The position numbers were made by a program, and so were the translations under genes. Below the pieces are notes generated by a model. It did no database searches. It was not told where the DNA came from and saw only the letters and a program-made list of their open reading frames with translations. This document shows, piece by piece, positions 1 through 8,176 of a stretch of DNA of 64,000 nt. Origin of the DNA: Brevundimonas sp. SORGH_AS_0993 (GTDB lineage Bacteria; Pseudomonadota; Alphaproteobacteria; Caulobacterales; Caulobacteraceae); the NCBI RefSeq assembly GCF_030818545.1, contig NZ_JAUTAH010000001.1:1245001-1309000 (forward strand), given 5' to 3'. How positions within the stretch are numbered: position 1 is the first letter of the stretch; each line of letters opens with the position of its first letter.

Positions 1-729
1 CGGCGTATAGACCCCCGCGCCGGTGAAGACCGCGCTCTCCAGCCGGGCCGCGCCCTGGTCGAAGGCCACCCGCCCCGTCGCCCGGTCCACCGCGAAGGCG
101 CGCCGCCAGGTTCCGCCGTCCGCACTGACCTTCAGGCTCAGGTCGTCGTCGCCGATCAGGCCCAGTTCGGCCCGGCCGCCCCAGCCGCTCTGGAACAGCA
201 GCGACAGGACGTCGGCCGCCCCTTCCTTGTTCAGCTTCAGCCGCAGGTCTCCGTCCCCGCCCTCGCCGACGCCGCGTGCGGTCATCAGGGCGGCGTTGAC
301 CTTGATCGCCACTGGATTGTTCGCGTCCGCCGTCGTGCCGACGCCCAGCCGGGTCAGGTCCTGCACAACGCCCAACCGTTCGCCCAGCGGCCGCCAGGCG
401 CCGCCGACCCGCACCACCGCCTCGCCCGCATCGGCGATCAGGGCGATCAGGCCGTCCGAGATCGGGACCATGCTCCATCCACCCGCTTCGAACCGCATCA
501 GGGTTCCGGCCGGCCGCCCGCCCCAGGCGGCGCCCGTCGCCCCTTCGGGCAGGATGTAGAGGGCCCCGTCCGCCGGTCCTTCCGGCTGCGCCGCCGTCGT
601 GCGGCTGAGCACCAGCGTCTGCAGCAGGGCGTCCAGCCGCGTCAGGGCCGCGTTCAAGGTGACATGTTTCTGCATCTGCCCCGCCGCCAGATAAGGCAGG
701 GCCAGACGCGCGCTGAAATCGTCGCTCAT
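1..729 (-). CDS. DUF2793 domain protein (C-terminus beyond window edge)
   Basis: The reverse strand is open from an ATG at 729 to the window edge with no stop, giving at least 243 residues. The N-terminus (ARLALPYLAAGQMQKHVTLN, then a run of short leucine-rich turns) is the signature of DUF2793. These proteins are often encoded beside phage-tail or gene-transfer-agent genes in alphaproteobacteria. That link is family knowledge; nothing else phage-like is visible here. The later part (LRLKLNKEGAADVLSLLFQS, LSLKVSADGGTWRRAF) looks like repeated beta-strand units, as in tail-fibre-like proteins. The gene reads leftward out of the window, so its C-terminus and any operon partners cannot be seen. 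Function is unknown. Confidence 0.8.
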   Translation of the reverse strand, partial: MSDDFSARLALPYLAAGQMQKHVTLNAALTRLDALLQTLVLSRTTAAQPEGPADGALYILPEGATGAAWGGRPAGTLMRFEAGGWSMVPISDGLIALIADAGEAVVRVGGAWRPLGERLGVVQDLTRLGVGTTADANNPVAIKVNAALMTARGVGEGGDGDLRLKLNKEGAADVLSLLFQSGWGGRAELGLIGDDDLSLKVSADGGTWRRAFAVDRATGRVAFDQGAARLESAVFTGAGVYTP

Positions 730-870
730 GGGATCTCCGTCGTTGATGGAGATCAGTCTGGAACGGCCCGCGACCAGGGCGGCCAGATCGGCCCAGCGTC
801 GCGCCAGGCCCTTGAATTCTCTCGGATCAGTCCGCCGAAATGCGCGCCCAACCCCGCCCTTGCGCGCGTC

Positions 871-1332
871 TCAATCGTGCAGATAGACGATCCGCTTCAG
901 TTTCCGGTCGCCCTTCAGCGTCTCCAGATGGCGTTCGTGGTCGCCGCTGGCGCGCGCCGCCGCCTCGCTGTCCTCGACCCAGTGGGTCGCCTCGATATGC
1001 TTTTGCAGGGCGCCGGCCGCCATCAGTTGGCCGGGAAAGAAGGTGTCGACCAGGTCGCCCGCGATGGGGACCGAACCGGTCGCCGTATCGATCGCCATAT
1101 AGGCCGCCATCCGCGCCAGGGTCGCCGGCGTCGCCCGCGCCCGAACCGCCTGCAGCAGCAGCCAGCCGCCGGTCCCCGCCGTATAGACCGTGCCCACCAC
1201 CGGGATCCACGTCAGCAGCGCATCCAGACCCAGACCGAACGGCCCGAAGCCGATCACCCGATCCGACAGCTTCTTCACGCCCTCGACATTGGACCAGATC
1301 TTCTCGATATCCCGGATCGACCGTTTGGCCAT
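871..1332 (-). CDS. DUF4112 small membrane protein
   Basis: About 153 residues. The core (DRVIGFGPFGLGLDALLTWI, then VVGTVYTAGTGGWLLLQAVR) and SVPIAGDLVDTFF match the DUF4112 family: small proteins with two or three hydrophobic segments and no assigned biochemical role. I chose the ATG at 1332 (MAKRSIRD) because a GGGGGC stretch lies just upstream; an in-frame ATG at 1344 adds four residues and is equally possible. The reading frame runs further upstream without a stop, but that stretch is the mirror of the divergent gene's promoter. The divergent EEP gene starts at 1397, so the two probably share a control region. Confidence 0.82.
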   Translation of the reverse strand: MAKRSIRDIEKIWSNVEGVKKLSDRVIGFGPFGLGLDALLTWIPVVGTVYTAGTGGWLLLQAVRARATPATLARMAAYMAIDTATGSVPIAGDLVDTFFPGQLMAAGALQKHIEATHWVEDSEAAARASGDHERHLETLKGDRKLKRIVYLHD

Positions 1333-1396
1333 ATCGCCCCCCATGGTCACGCTTAACGCGCCTTGGGCGTCGATGTTCACCCGCGAAGGACCGTGC

Positions 1397-2350
1397 ATGT
1401 CCCTGCTGAAGACGGCGGCCAATCTGGCGGCCGGCCTGACCCTTCTCGGCCTGGCGACCATCGCGGCGGCGGCCCTCGGCGGCATAGGCCACCGCTGGGT
1501 GGACATCCTGGCCCAGTTCACCGCCCCGGCCCTGACGGCGGCGCTGGGCGTCACCCTGATCTGCCTGCTGCTGCGTCTTTGGCCGGCGGCGGGAACCGGC
1601 GCCCTGGCGTGCGGCGTGCTGCTGCTGGCTGTCTGGCCCCAGGGGTTTCCGCCACGCGCGCCCCTGCCCCAGCCCGACCAGCCCGTCGTGCGCGTCTATT
1701 CCGCCAATCTGTGGGTCTATAATGCGGACGTTCAGGCCATGCGCCGCTCCATCGTCGCCGCCGACCCCGACATCGTCATGCTGGTGGAGATGGGCGCCGC
1801 CCCCGCCGCCCAGGCCGACGCCCTCCTGGCCGGCTATCCCTATCGCACCGACCTGCACCAGCCGGATCGCGGCCGCGAGGCCCGTTCGGTCGTGGCCTCG
1901 CGCTATCCCATCGCCCAGCCCCTGCCCTCGCCGCCCGACGGCCTCAGCACCGTGGGCGCGGTGGTCCAGACGCCGCTGGGGCCGCTGGACGTCTTCGCCG
2001 TCCACCTGACCCGTCCCTGGCCCTATCAGTATCAGTGGGGCCAGATCAGCCAGGTCATGGCCCTGACCGAGCGGCGCCGGCAGGCCCCGCCCCATCCGGT
2101 CATCGCCGCGGGCGATTTCAACAGCGTCTCCAGCGCCCGCATCGGCCGTCAGATCCAGGCCGACATGAAGCTGATCCCCGCCCCCGGCTGGCCCGGCACC
2201 TGGCCCACGCGCCTGCCCGCTTTCGCCGGCCTCACCATCGACCAGGTCTATTATTCGCCCGAACTGGCCCTGGTGTCGCGCCGCCTGGGCCAGCCCACCG
2301 GCTCGGATCACCGCCCGGTCGTGACCCAGTTCACCCGCGCGGCGCCATAA
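1397..2350 (+). CDS. Endonuclease/exonuclease/phosphatase (EEP) family membrane protein
   Basis: 317 residues. Three hydrophobic segments occupy roughly the first 85 residues, followed by an EEP (DNase I-like) catalytic domain. Visible catalytic motifs are SANLW, DIVMLVEMG (metal-binding Glu), AGDFNSV, and the terminal GSDHRPV (catalytic Asp-His). The start at 1397 has a GAAGGA ribosome site six bases upstream. The fold cleaves phosphoesters; membrane anchoring suggests a surface or periplasmic substrate, but that substrate cannot be read from sequence. The last 20 bases overlap the convergent end of the CCA-transferase gene. Confidence 0.85.
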   Translation: MSLLKTAANLAAGLTLLGLATIAAAALGGIGHRWVDILAQFTAPALTAALGVTLICLLLRLWPAAGTGALACGVLLLAVWPQGFPPRAPLPQPDQPVVRVYSANLWVYNADVQAMRRSIVAADPDIVMLVEMGAAPAAQADALLAGYPYRTDLHQPDRGREARSVVASRYPIAQPLPSPPDGLSTVGAVVQTPLGPLDVFAVHLTRPWPYQYQWGQISQVMALTERRRQAPPHPVIAAGDFNSVSSARIGRQIQADMKLIPAPGWPGTWPTRLPAFAGLTIDQVYYSPELALVSRRLGQPTGSDHRPVVTQFTRAAP

Positions 2351-3542
2351 GGCGTTTCAGCCGGTCTTCGTGCCCCACGGCCGGGAAGTCGTCGGCGATC
2401 CAGCCGTCCTCGAACGCCTTCAGCACCCGCCCCGTCTCCGGTCCCGGCTTCAGGCCCAGCCGCGCCAGGTCCCGCCCGTTGACCGGCAGGGCCGGCGCCG
2501 TCCAGGTCTCGGCCAGGCCGCGCAGCCGCGCGCTGATCCCCTGCCTCGCCTCGGCCCGCGCCAGCCGATCCAGAAACGCCCGCCGACCCAGTCGATACAG
2601 GGCCGCCCGCGCCTGGGCGTCCGTCAGGTCGGTCGTGACCGCCGGCCCCTCCGCCGCCGCCACCGCCGCCGCCAGCCGATCCCGCGCCGCGTTCGACAGC
2701 CTCAAGTCTCCCGCGATCCGCGTCACCGCCGCAGCATCGGCGGGCAACAGGGCCGACAGCCGCAGCACCGGATCGTCGCTGACCCCGCACAGCCCCTCGA
2801 ACAGCTCCAGCGCCTGATGGTCGGGCAGAATCTGGGCCAGCACGCCCGTCTGGGCCATCGCCCTGACGGCCGGCCGGGGATCGGGCGCGGCCAGCAGCTT
2901 CGACAGTTCCCTGGACACCCGCTCGGCCGACAGGCGCGCCATCCCGTCTTTCAGCGCCGCGCACGCCGCCAGCCCGACCGCATCCGGCGCCCCGCGCCCG
3001 TACCAGGCGTAGAATCGGAAGAACCGCAGGATTCGCAGATAGTCCTCGCGGATGCGCGTCTCGGCCTCGCCCACGAAGACGATCCGCCCCGCCGCCGCAT
3101 CCGCTAGCCCCCCGCCGGTCGGATCGTACACCGTCCCCGCCCTGTCGGCGTAAAGGGCGTTCAGCCGAAAATCCCGTCGCGCCGCGTCCTCGGCCCAGTC
3201 CTGGGTGAAGGCCACGACCGCGCGCCGCCCGTCCGTCTCCACATCCCGCCTCAGGGTGGTGATCTCATAGGGGCGCCGCTCCGACACACCCGTCACCGTG
3301 CCGTGCTCCACCCCGGTCGGCACGGCCTTCAGACCCGCCGCCTCCAGCGCCCGAATCGTCTGAGCGGGCGTCAGCCGGGTGGCGATGTCGATGTCGTCGA
3401 CCGGTTGGCCCAACAGGCTGTTTCGCACGCAACCGCCGACGAAGCGCGCACAGCCGTCGCCCCCCGCCGCCTCCAGCGCCGTCATCACCGCCTGGGTCGC
3501 CGTCGCTTCCAACCACGACTGTCCGGCCATGGACACGCTCAT
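2331..3542 (-). CDS. CCA tRNA nucleotidyltransferase / poly(A) polymerase family
   Basis: 403 residues. The N-terminal nucleotidyltransferase head carries the class II signature FVGGCVRNSLLGQPVDDIDI at about residues 35-53 (the DxD metal ligands are in DIDIAT), followed by RRDFRLNALYAD and a RILRFFRFYAWYG RNA-binding segment. This is the family that adds or repairs the 3' CCA of tRNA, or acts as poly(A) polymerase; the two are hard to separate by eye. A single such gene in an alphaproteobacterium is usually the CCA enzyme, and at least one tRNA here encodes its own CCA, so a repair role is plausible. The start ATG at 3542 overlaps the stop of the Nudix gene by four bases (ATGA), indicating translational coupling. 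Confidence 0.93.
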   Translation of the reverse strand: MSVSMAGQSWLEATATQAVMTALEAAGGDGCARFVGGCVRNSLLGQPVDDIDIATRLTPAQTIRALEAAGLKAVPTGVEHGTVTGVSERRPYEITTLRRDVETDGRRAVVAFTQDWAEDAARRDFRLNALYADRAGTVYDPTGGGLADAAAGRIVFVGEAETRIREDYLRILRFFRFYAWYGRGAPDAVGLAACAALKDGMARLSAERVSRELSKLLAAPDPRPAVRAMAQTGVLAQILPDHQALELFEGLCGVSDDPVLRLSALLPADAAAVTRIAGDLRLSNAARDRLAAAVAAAEGPAVTTDLTDAQARAALYRLGRRAFLDRLARAEARQGISARLRGLAETWTAPALPVNGRDLARLGLKPGPETGRVLKAFEDGWIADDFPAVGHEDRLKRLMAPRG

Positions 3543-4201
3543 GCCGCATCCTCGTCGGCGGCCGCGACCGGCTGGGCCTCGTCGCCGTACAGCCGGGCGT
3601 GCAGCCCTTTCAGAATGCCCGCCGTCACGCCCCAGATGTAACGCTCGCCCCACGGCATGGCCCAGAACCAGCGTCGCAGCCCCTCGTCCAGATCATAGAA
3701 GTCGCGCCGATGGTTGGCCGCATCCATCAGGAAATCCCAGGGCGTCTCGAACACCTCGGCCACCTCGTCGGGCGAGGGCGTGGTCACGGGCGGCCGGTCC
3801 AGCCAGCCGATCACCGGCGTGACCAGAAATCCCGTCCCCGTCTCATAGGCGTCGGACAGGCCCAGCACCTCGACCGTCCTGGGGTCCAGGGCCACCTCCT
3901 CGTCCGCCTCGCGCAGGGCCGCCTGAACCGCCGTCTCGCCGGGGTCCAGCCGTCCGCCGGGAAAGGCGATCTGGCCCGTGTGCCGCGCCAGGGTGTCGGC
4001 CCGCCGCGTCAGCAGCACCGTCGCCCCCTCGGGCCGGGCGATCACGGGAATCAGAACCGCCGCCGGCCGCAGGTCCCTCGCCGTGCGCGCCGCCTTGGGG
4101 TTCAGGTCGAAATCCGACCGCTGGGCCGTCAGATCGGGCCGCCAGCCGTCCACGGGCGCCAACCGCTCCGCCAGCCGCGCCTTCAGCGTCTCCAGACTCA
4201 T
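3539..4201 (-). CDS. Nudix hydrolase, CoA-pyrophosphatase-like
   Basis: 220 residues. The Nudix box spans about residues 83-105 (GRLDPGETAVQAALREADEE), with the usual glycine after EEx replaced by alanine (EEVAL), a common variation. The preceding segment (LLTRRADTLARHTGQIAFPG) is typical of the NudL/CoA pyrophosphatase subgroup, which splits CoA into phosphopantetheine and 3',5'-ADP. The substrate assignment rests on subgroup resemblance only. It sits between DUF1285 and the CCA-transferase gene, with four-base ATGA overlaps on both sides, so the three are almost certainly one transcript. Confidence 0.93.
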   Translation of the reverse strand: MSLETLKARLAERLAPVDGWRPDLTAQRSDFDLNPKAARTARDLRPAAVLIPVIARPEGATVLLTRRADTLARHTGQIAFPGGRLDPGETAVQAALREADEEVALDPRTVEVLGLSDAYETGTGFLVTPVIGWLDRPPVTTPSPDEVAEVFETPWDFLMDAANHRRDFYDLDEGLRRWFWAMPWGERYIWGVTAGILKGLHARLYGDEAQPVAAADEDAA

Positions 4202-4785
4202 GCGACCGCGCCCAGGGAGAAGGTCTCGCCGCCCGAACGGACCGTCATGCGCCCGTCCGCCGCCTCGGCCATCTCGACCAATTCATAGAAGACCGGCCGC
4301 GCGATCCGCGCCCACAGGCCGCGCCGCACATGGACGCGCGGCGCCGGCTCGCCCGTCTCGGGATCGGTCTCCACCACGATGGGATCGTCCGGCCCGGCCC
4401 GCACCGCGTCCCCGACATCGGTTGTGAAGACCAGATCCGTCCCCTCCCGCTCGACCGCCACGGCCCGGAACGGCAGGTCCTCGATCACGATCCTCAGCTT
4501 CTCGACCGGCGTGACCAGGTGATAGCCGTCCGGGTCCTTCCTCAGGACCGTCGAGAACAGCCGCACCAGTTCCGGGCGCCCGATCGGCGAACCTTCGTGC
4601 ATCCACGCGCCGTCGCGCCGGATGACGATGTCGATGTCGCCGCAGTGTTCGGGATTCCACAGATGCACGGGCGGCAGCCCCTGTCCCGGCGCTTGGCCCC
4701 GCGCTTGGCCCCGCGCTTGGCCCGACGCTTGCTGCGCCGCCTTCGCCACCGCCGACAGTCCGCCGTCCGAAGTCTGATCCGTCAT
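4198..4785 (-). CDS. DUF1285 family protein
   Basis: 195 residues. The family core is HCGDIDIVIRRDGAWMHEGS, followed by RPELVRLFSTVLRKD and YHLVTPVEKLRIVIEDLPF. The domain is widespread in proteobacteria and has no established enzymatic role. The N-terminus has a low-complexity GQAR/GQAP stretch encoded by three copies of a 12-base repeat (4689-4724). The gene is first in a coupled DUF1285-Nudix-CCA-transferase operon and overlaps the Nudix start by four bases. Confidence 0.9.
   Translation of the reverse strand: MTDQTSDGGLSAVAKAAQQASGQARGQARGQAPGQGLPPVHLWNPEHCGDIDIVIRRDGAWMHEGSPIGRPELVRLFSTVLRKDPDGYHLVTPVEKLRIVIEDLPFRAVAVEREGTDLVFTTDVGDAVRAGPDDPIVVETDPETGEPAPRVHVRRGLWARIARPVFYELVEMAEAADGRMTVRSGGETFSLGAVA
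4689..4724. repeat. Three tandem copies of a 12-bp unit inside the DUF1285 gene
   Basis: The plus strand shows GCGCTTGGCCCC three times in a row, the third differing only in its last base. The unit length is a multiple of three, so the reading frame is kept and each copy encodes a Gly-Gln-Ala-Arg/Pro tetrapeptide. Confidence 0.9.
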
Positions 4786-4857
4786 GGACCATCATTTAGG
4801 CGCGCGGGGCCGGTTCGTCACCTACCCCGCGCGGGTCCTCGGCCTGAGGGCCGTCCG

Positions 4858-5526
4858 TCAGAACTTGCGGCCCACGCCCACCGACACGACCCAGGGATCC
4901 AGGTGCACGTCGCTGTTCAGCGCGCCGTCGTTGATCTCGGCGTCGGTCTTGAACCACACCTTCTTGACGTCGAGGTTCAGGCTCCACGGCCCCTTCAGCC
5001 CCACGTCCGCGCCGGCCTGCAGGGCGTAGCCGAAGCCGTCGTCCAGCTTCACCTTGAAACCGTTCTTATCCTTGCCGTCGAAGAAGACCATGTAGTTCAC
5101 CCCGGCGCCGACATAGGGGCTGAACCGGCCCTCGGTCAGCGGACGGTATTGCAGCGTCACCACCGGAGGCAGGACCCAGGTTTCATGCACCGCCACGTCC
5201 GTCGTCCCGCCCTGGGCGCGGATTTCGTGCTTGGTCGCGCCCAGGATCGCCTCGACCGCCAGATGGTCGGTCAGGAAATAGGTGAAGCCCAGGGTCGGCA
5301 TCACGCTGTCGCCCACATCGACGTGCAGGCCGGTGTCGGCGTCGGCGGCGGTCTTGACGGCGTCGTCGGCCTTGGAGAAGACATCCGTGACCCGCCCGGT
5401 CACGATCCAGTCGCCGGCGCGCGGGGCTGTCCATGTCGCATCGCTCTGGACGGGGCTCTGGGCCAGGGCCGGCGTGGCGACAATGGCCGCGGCGGCGGCC
5501 AGCATAAGGGTCTTGAAGGCGTTCAC
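4858..5526 (-). CDS. OmpW family outer-membrane protein
   Basis: 222 residues with a clear signal peptide (about residues 1-22, ending TPALA). The mature part shows alternating amphipathic beta-strands typical of the eight-stranded OmpW barrel: MPTLGFTYFLTDHLAVEAIL, RFSPYVGAGVNYMVFF, WSLNLDVKKVWFKTDAEI, and a terminal aromatic residue (VGVGRKF) as needed for BAM-dependent insertion. OmpW proteins are thought to form small channels for hydrophobic compounds; the ligand here is unknown. It stands alone, with 72 bases to the DUF1285 gene and about 105 bases to the acetyltransferase. Confidence 0.93.
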   Translation of the reverse strand: MNAFKTLMLAAAAAIVATPALAQSPVQSDATWTAPRAGDWIVTGRVTDVFSKADDAVKTAADADTGLHVDVGDSVMPTLGFTYFLTDHLAVEAILGATKHEIRAQGGTTDVAVHETWVLPPVVTLQYRPLTEGRFSPYVGAGVNYMVFFDGKDKNGFKVKLDDGFGYALQAGADVGLKGPWSLNLDVKKVWFKTDAEINDGALNSDVHLDPWVVSVGVGRKF

Positions 5527-5631
5527 TTGCGGTATCCCCGACGTCCAGGCCGCCTCATGCGGCCGATATCCGGCGTCGTGCGGGGGGATGCGCGCACCGG
5601 ATCGTTTACGCCTTGATCCAGCGCAAATCCG

Positions 5632-6129
5632 TCAGCGATCGATCCGCACCGGCCCCTTGGCTGCGGCGGCCCGCGTGGCCAGCCACATCACCCGGCGGCG
5701 ATCCACGGGTCCGGGCAGCACCGCCTCGGGCGCGGGGCGAAAGCCGAACCGCTCGAAATAGGCGACGTCCCCGACCAGCAGCACCCCGCCGACGTTCAGG
5801 GTCCGCGCCCGCTCCAGGCAGGCTTCGACCAGTTCGGCGCCCAGGCCGCCGCTTCGCCGGGTCGCATCGACGGCGATGGGTCCCAGGAACAGGGCCGGCG
5901 TCTCTCCGACCCGAATGGGCCACAGCCGCACCGATCCGATCACCGCCTCGCCTTCGCGCGCCACGAAGCCGACGATCCAATTCGACCCTTCGCGCAGCCG
6001 CTCGGCCGTCTTGGCGAACCGGCCCGGCCCGAAGGCGGCGGCGACCAGGGCGGTGACGCCCGGGGCGTCGGCCGGGGTCTCGGCGTCGATCCGGTGATCG
6101 GCCGCAGTCAGGGCAATGGCGTGCGGCAT
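5632..6129 (-). CDS. GNAT family N-acetyltransferase
   Basis: 165 residues, a single GNAT domain. The acetyl-CoA-binding motif A is LGPIAVDATRRSGGLGAELV (about residues 82-101), followed by the motif B region LLVGDVAYFERFGFRPAPE. The pattern is that of the small stand-alone acetyltransferases resembling YhbS; the substrate is unpredictable from sequence. It is likely monocistronic. Confidence 0.9.
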   Translation of the reverse strand: MPHAIALTAADHRIDAETPADAPGVTALVAAAFGPGRFAKTAERLREGSNWIVGFVAREGEAVIGSVRLWPIRVGETPALFLGPIAVDATRRSGGLGAELVEACLERARTLNVGGVLLVGDVAYFERFGFRPAPEAVLPGPVDRRRVMWLATRAAAAKGPVRIDR

Positions 6130-6201
6130 CGGCGCTCCGGGAAGGCGCGCGCACTAGACCCAACGGGGGTCCAAATCAAGTCAAGGTCGGATGACGCAGG
6201 C

Positions 6202-6975
6202 TCAGCCCGCCTTGGAGAAGTCCGGCGCCCGCTTCTGGGTGAAGGCCATGAAGGCCTCCATCGCCTCGGGGCTGCGCATCTGCGATCCGAAGGCTTCGCC
6301 CTCGCGCTGCATCAGGGCCCACAGTCCCTCGGCGTCGCGCATCAGCCGCTTGGTCTTGCGGATCGAATTCGGGGCCCTCGCCGCAACCTTGGCCGCCAGC
6401 TCCGCCGCCGTCGCCTCCACCTGATCGGCCGGGACGGCCCGGTTGGCGATGCCCCAGGCCAGGGCCGTGCGCCCGTCCAGCGGCTCGCCCAGGGCGAACA
6501 GTTCGAACGCCCGCTGATGGCCGATGGTCGCGGGCAACAGCAGGCTGGAGGCCGCCTCGGGCGCCAGGGCCAGGTTGACGAACGGAACCGACAGCAAGGC
6601 GTCCTCGGCCGCGACCACCAGGTCGCAGTGCAGCAGCATCGTCAGGCCGATGCCCACGGCCCGCCCCTTCACCGCCGCCACCGCCGGTTTGTCCAGATCG
6701 GCCAGCGCCTTCAGGAACCGGAACACCGGCATGTCGCCCGGCCCCGCGCTTTGCGCGCCCAGCGCGATGAAGTCCTGAATGTCGTTGCCGGCCGAGAAAC
6801 TGTCGCCCTCGCCCCGCAACAGCAGCACCCGCACCGCGTCGTCGGTGCGCGCGCGCTCGGTGGCCTCGGCCAGGGCCGAGTACATGGCCTGGGTGATGGC
6901 GTTCTTCTTGTCGGCCCGGTCCAGCGTCACCGTCAGAACGCCGTCGGCCAGTTCGGTGCGGATATGGTCGCTCAT
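6202..6975 (-). CDS. Enoyl-CoA hydratase/isomerase family protein
   Basis: 257 residues with the crotonase fold. The oxyanion-hole segments are FSAGNDIQDF and AAVKGRAVGIGLTMLLHCDL, and a conserved glutamate lies in NLALAPEAASSLLLP. The family hydrates or isomerises enoyl-CoA esters in beta-oxidation. The ATG at 6975 overlaps the stop of the upstream MBL hydrolase in an ATGA, so the pair is translationally coupled and may act in the same acyl-CoA route. The exact substrate is not evident. Confidence 0.93.
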   Translation of the reverse strand: MSDHIRTELADGVLTVTLDRADKKNAITQAMYSALAEATERARTDDAVRVLLLRGEGDSFSAGNDIQDFIALGAQSAGPGDMPVFRFLKALADLDKPAVAAVKGRAVGIGLTMLLHCDLVVAAEDALLSVPFVNLALAPEAASSLLLPATIGHQRAFELFALGEPLDGRTALAWGIANRAVPADQVEATAAELAAKVAARAPNSIRKTKRLMRDAEGLWALMQREGEAFGSQMRSPEAMEAFMAFTQKRAPDFSKAG

Positions 6976-8078
6976 GGCGTGTCCTCGTCCCTTGCGACGG
7001 CCGACCACCAGTCGACGCCGTCGGTGTCGCGCGTGCGTGTGGCCCGCCCGCGTCGTTGCAGATAGTTCAGGTGCGCCTGGGCCTCTCCCGTGGCCATGCC
7101 CAGCACCTCGTCGCCCACCGCCCGTCCGAAGACGGCCGGGAAGCCGTCGATCACCCTAGACGGTTGACGCAACGTCCGCTCAAGGCGTTTCAGCGCGACC
7201 TCGTGTCCGCGTTTCAGGGCTTCCAGCCGCGCCTGGACTCCCGTGAACGGCTCCCCATGCGCCGGCAGCACATAGGTTTCGGCCGGCAGCAAGCCCGCCA
7301 GCCGATCCAGAGACGCCATCCAGTCGCCCAGGGGATCGGCCTCCGGCTCGGTCGCCCACACTGACACATTCGACGAAATGCGCGGCAGAATCTGATCTCC
7401 TGACAGGAAGACCCCGTCCGACCTGCGCCACAGACAGACGTGTTCGGGGCTGTGGCCCGATCCGACCACCACCGTCCAGTCGTCGCCTCCGATCCGCACG
7501 ACCTCGCCCTCGGACAGCCGGCGATAGCTGCGAGGCATCGGGGTCGCACCCTTGCCGAAGCCGCCGTACTCGTCGCGCCAGCGCCCGATCTGCGCCTCGC
7601 TCCAGCCCGCCGCACGATAGAAGACCTCGCCGTCCGCCGGGGCGTCGCCCGCCGTCTCGGCCATCAGCATCCGCGCCGTCACATACTCCAGCCGCGACAT
7701 CCACAGCGGCGCGCCCGACCGTTCGCAAAGCCAGCCCGCCAGGCCGATGTGGTCGGGATGCATATGGGTGCAGATCACCCGCTTGATCGGCCGTCCGCCC
7801 AGCGGCCCCGCCAGCGCCTGGTCCCAGGCCGCCGTCGCCTCGCGCGTCCTCAACCCCGTATCGACCACGCTCCAGCCGTCCCCGTCGGCCAGGGCGTAGG
7901 CGTTCACATGATCCAGTTGAAACGGCAGGGCGAACCGCAGCCACAGCACGCCCGGCGCGACCTCCACCGCCTCCCCGGCCGCCGGAACCGCCGGCCCCGG
8001 ATAGGTCAGGCCCCTCGCATCCTTGACCGTCTGTGCCGCGCCGTCGCCCAAGTCCGTCTCCAATAAAAACCCTATCAA
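6972..8078 (-). CDS. MBL-fold metallo-hydrolase
   Basis: Up to 368 residues. The zinc-binding motif THMHPDHIG is at about residues 104-112, with further ligands in GSGHSPEHVCL, FLSGDQILPRI and LPAHGEPF, the order expected for metallo-beta-lactamase-fold hydrolases. A C-terminal helical extension (ALKRGHEVALKRLERTLRQP) occurs in the group often found beside acyl-CoA genes. The longest form starts at a TTG (8078); a second TTG at 8063 has a better-placed AGGG upstream and may be the true start. It is coupled to the enoyl-CoA hydratase, suggesting a thioesterase-like or detoxifying role (inference). Confidence 0.9.
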   Translation of the reverse strand: MIGFLLETDLGDGAAQTVKDARGLTYPGPAVPAAGEAVEVAPGVLWLRFALPFQLDHVNAYALADGDGWSVVDTGLRTREATAAWDQALAGPLGGRPIKRVICTHMHPDHIGLAGWLCERSGAPLWMSRLEYVTARMLMAETAGDAPADGEVFYRAAGWSEAQIGRWRDEYGGFGKGATPMPRSYRRLSEGEVVRIGGDDWTVVVGSGHSPEHVCLWRRSDGVFLSGDQILPRISSNVSVWATEPEADPLGDWMASLDRLAGLLPAETYVLPAHGEPFTGVQARLEALKRGHEVALKRLERTLRQPSRVIDGFPAVFGRAVGDEVLGMATGEAQAHLNYLQRRGRATRTRDTDGVDWWSAVARDEDTP

Positions 8079-8176
8079 CCTAGCCCGCCCGCCTCGCCCG
8101 CGTCCAGAGCCGCCTTGACCCTGCCCTCATCCGGGCTCACGAAGCGGGCCTGCTTTCGGAAACCCAAGGTGTCTTC

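Noticed and set aside
827..2311. A 494-residue reverse-strand open frame
   Set aside because: It is the mirror of the EEP gene and overlaps the DUF4112 gene; its composition (Gly/Arg/Asp-rich without structure) is typical of antisense frames in high-GC DNA.
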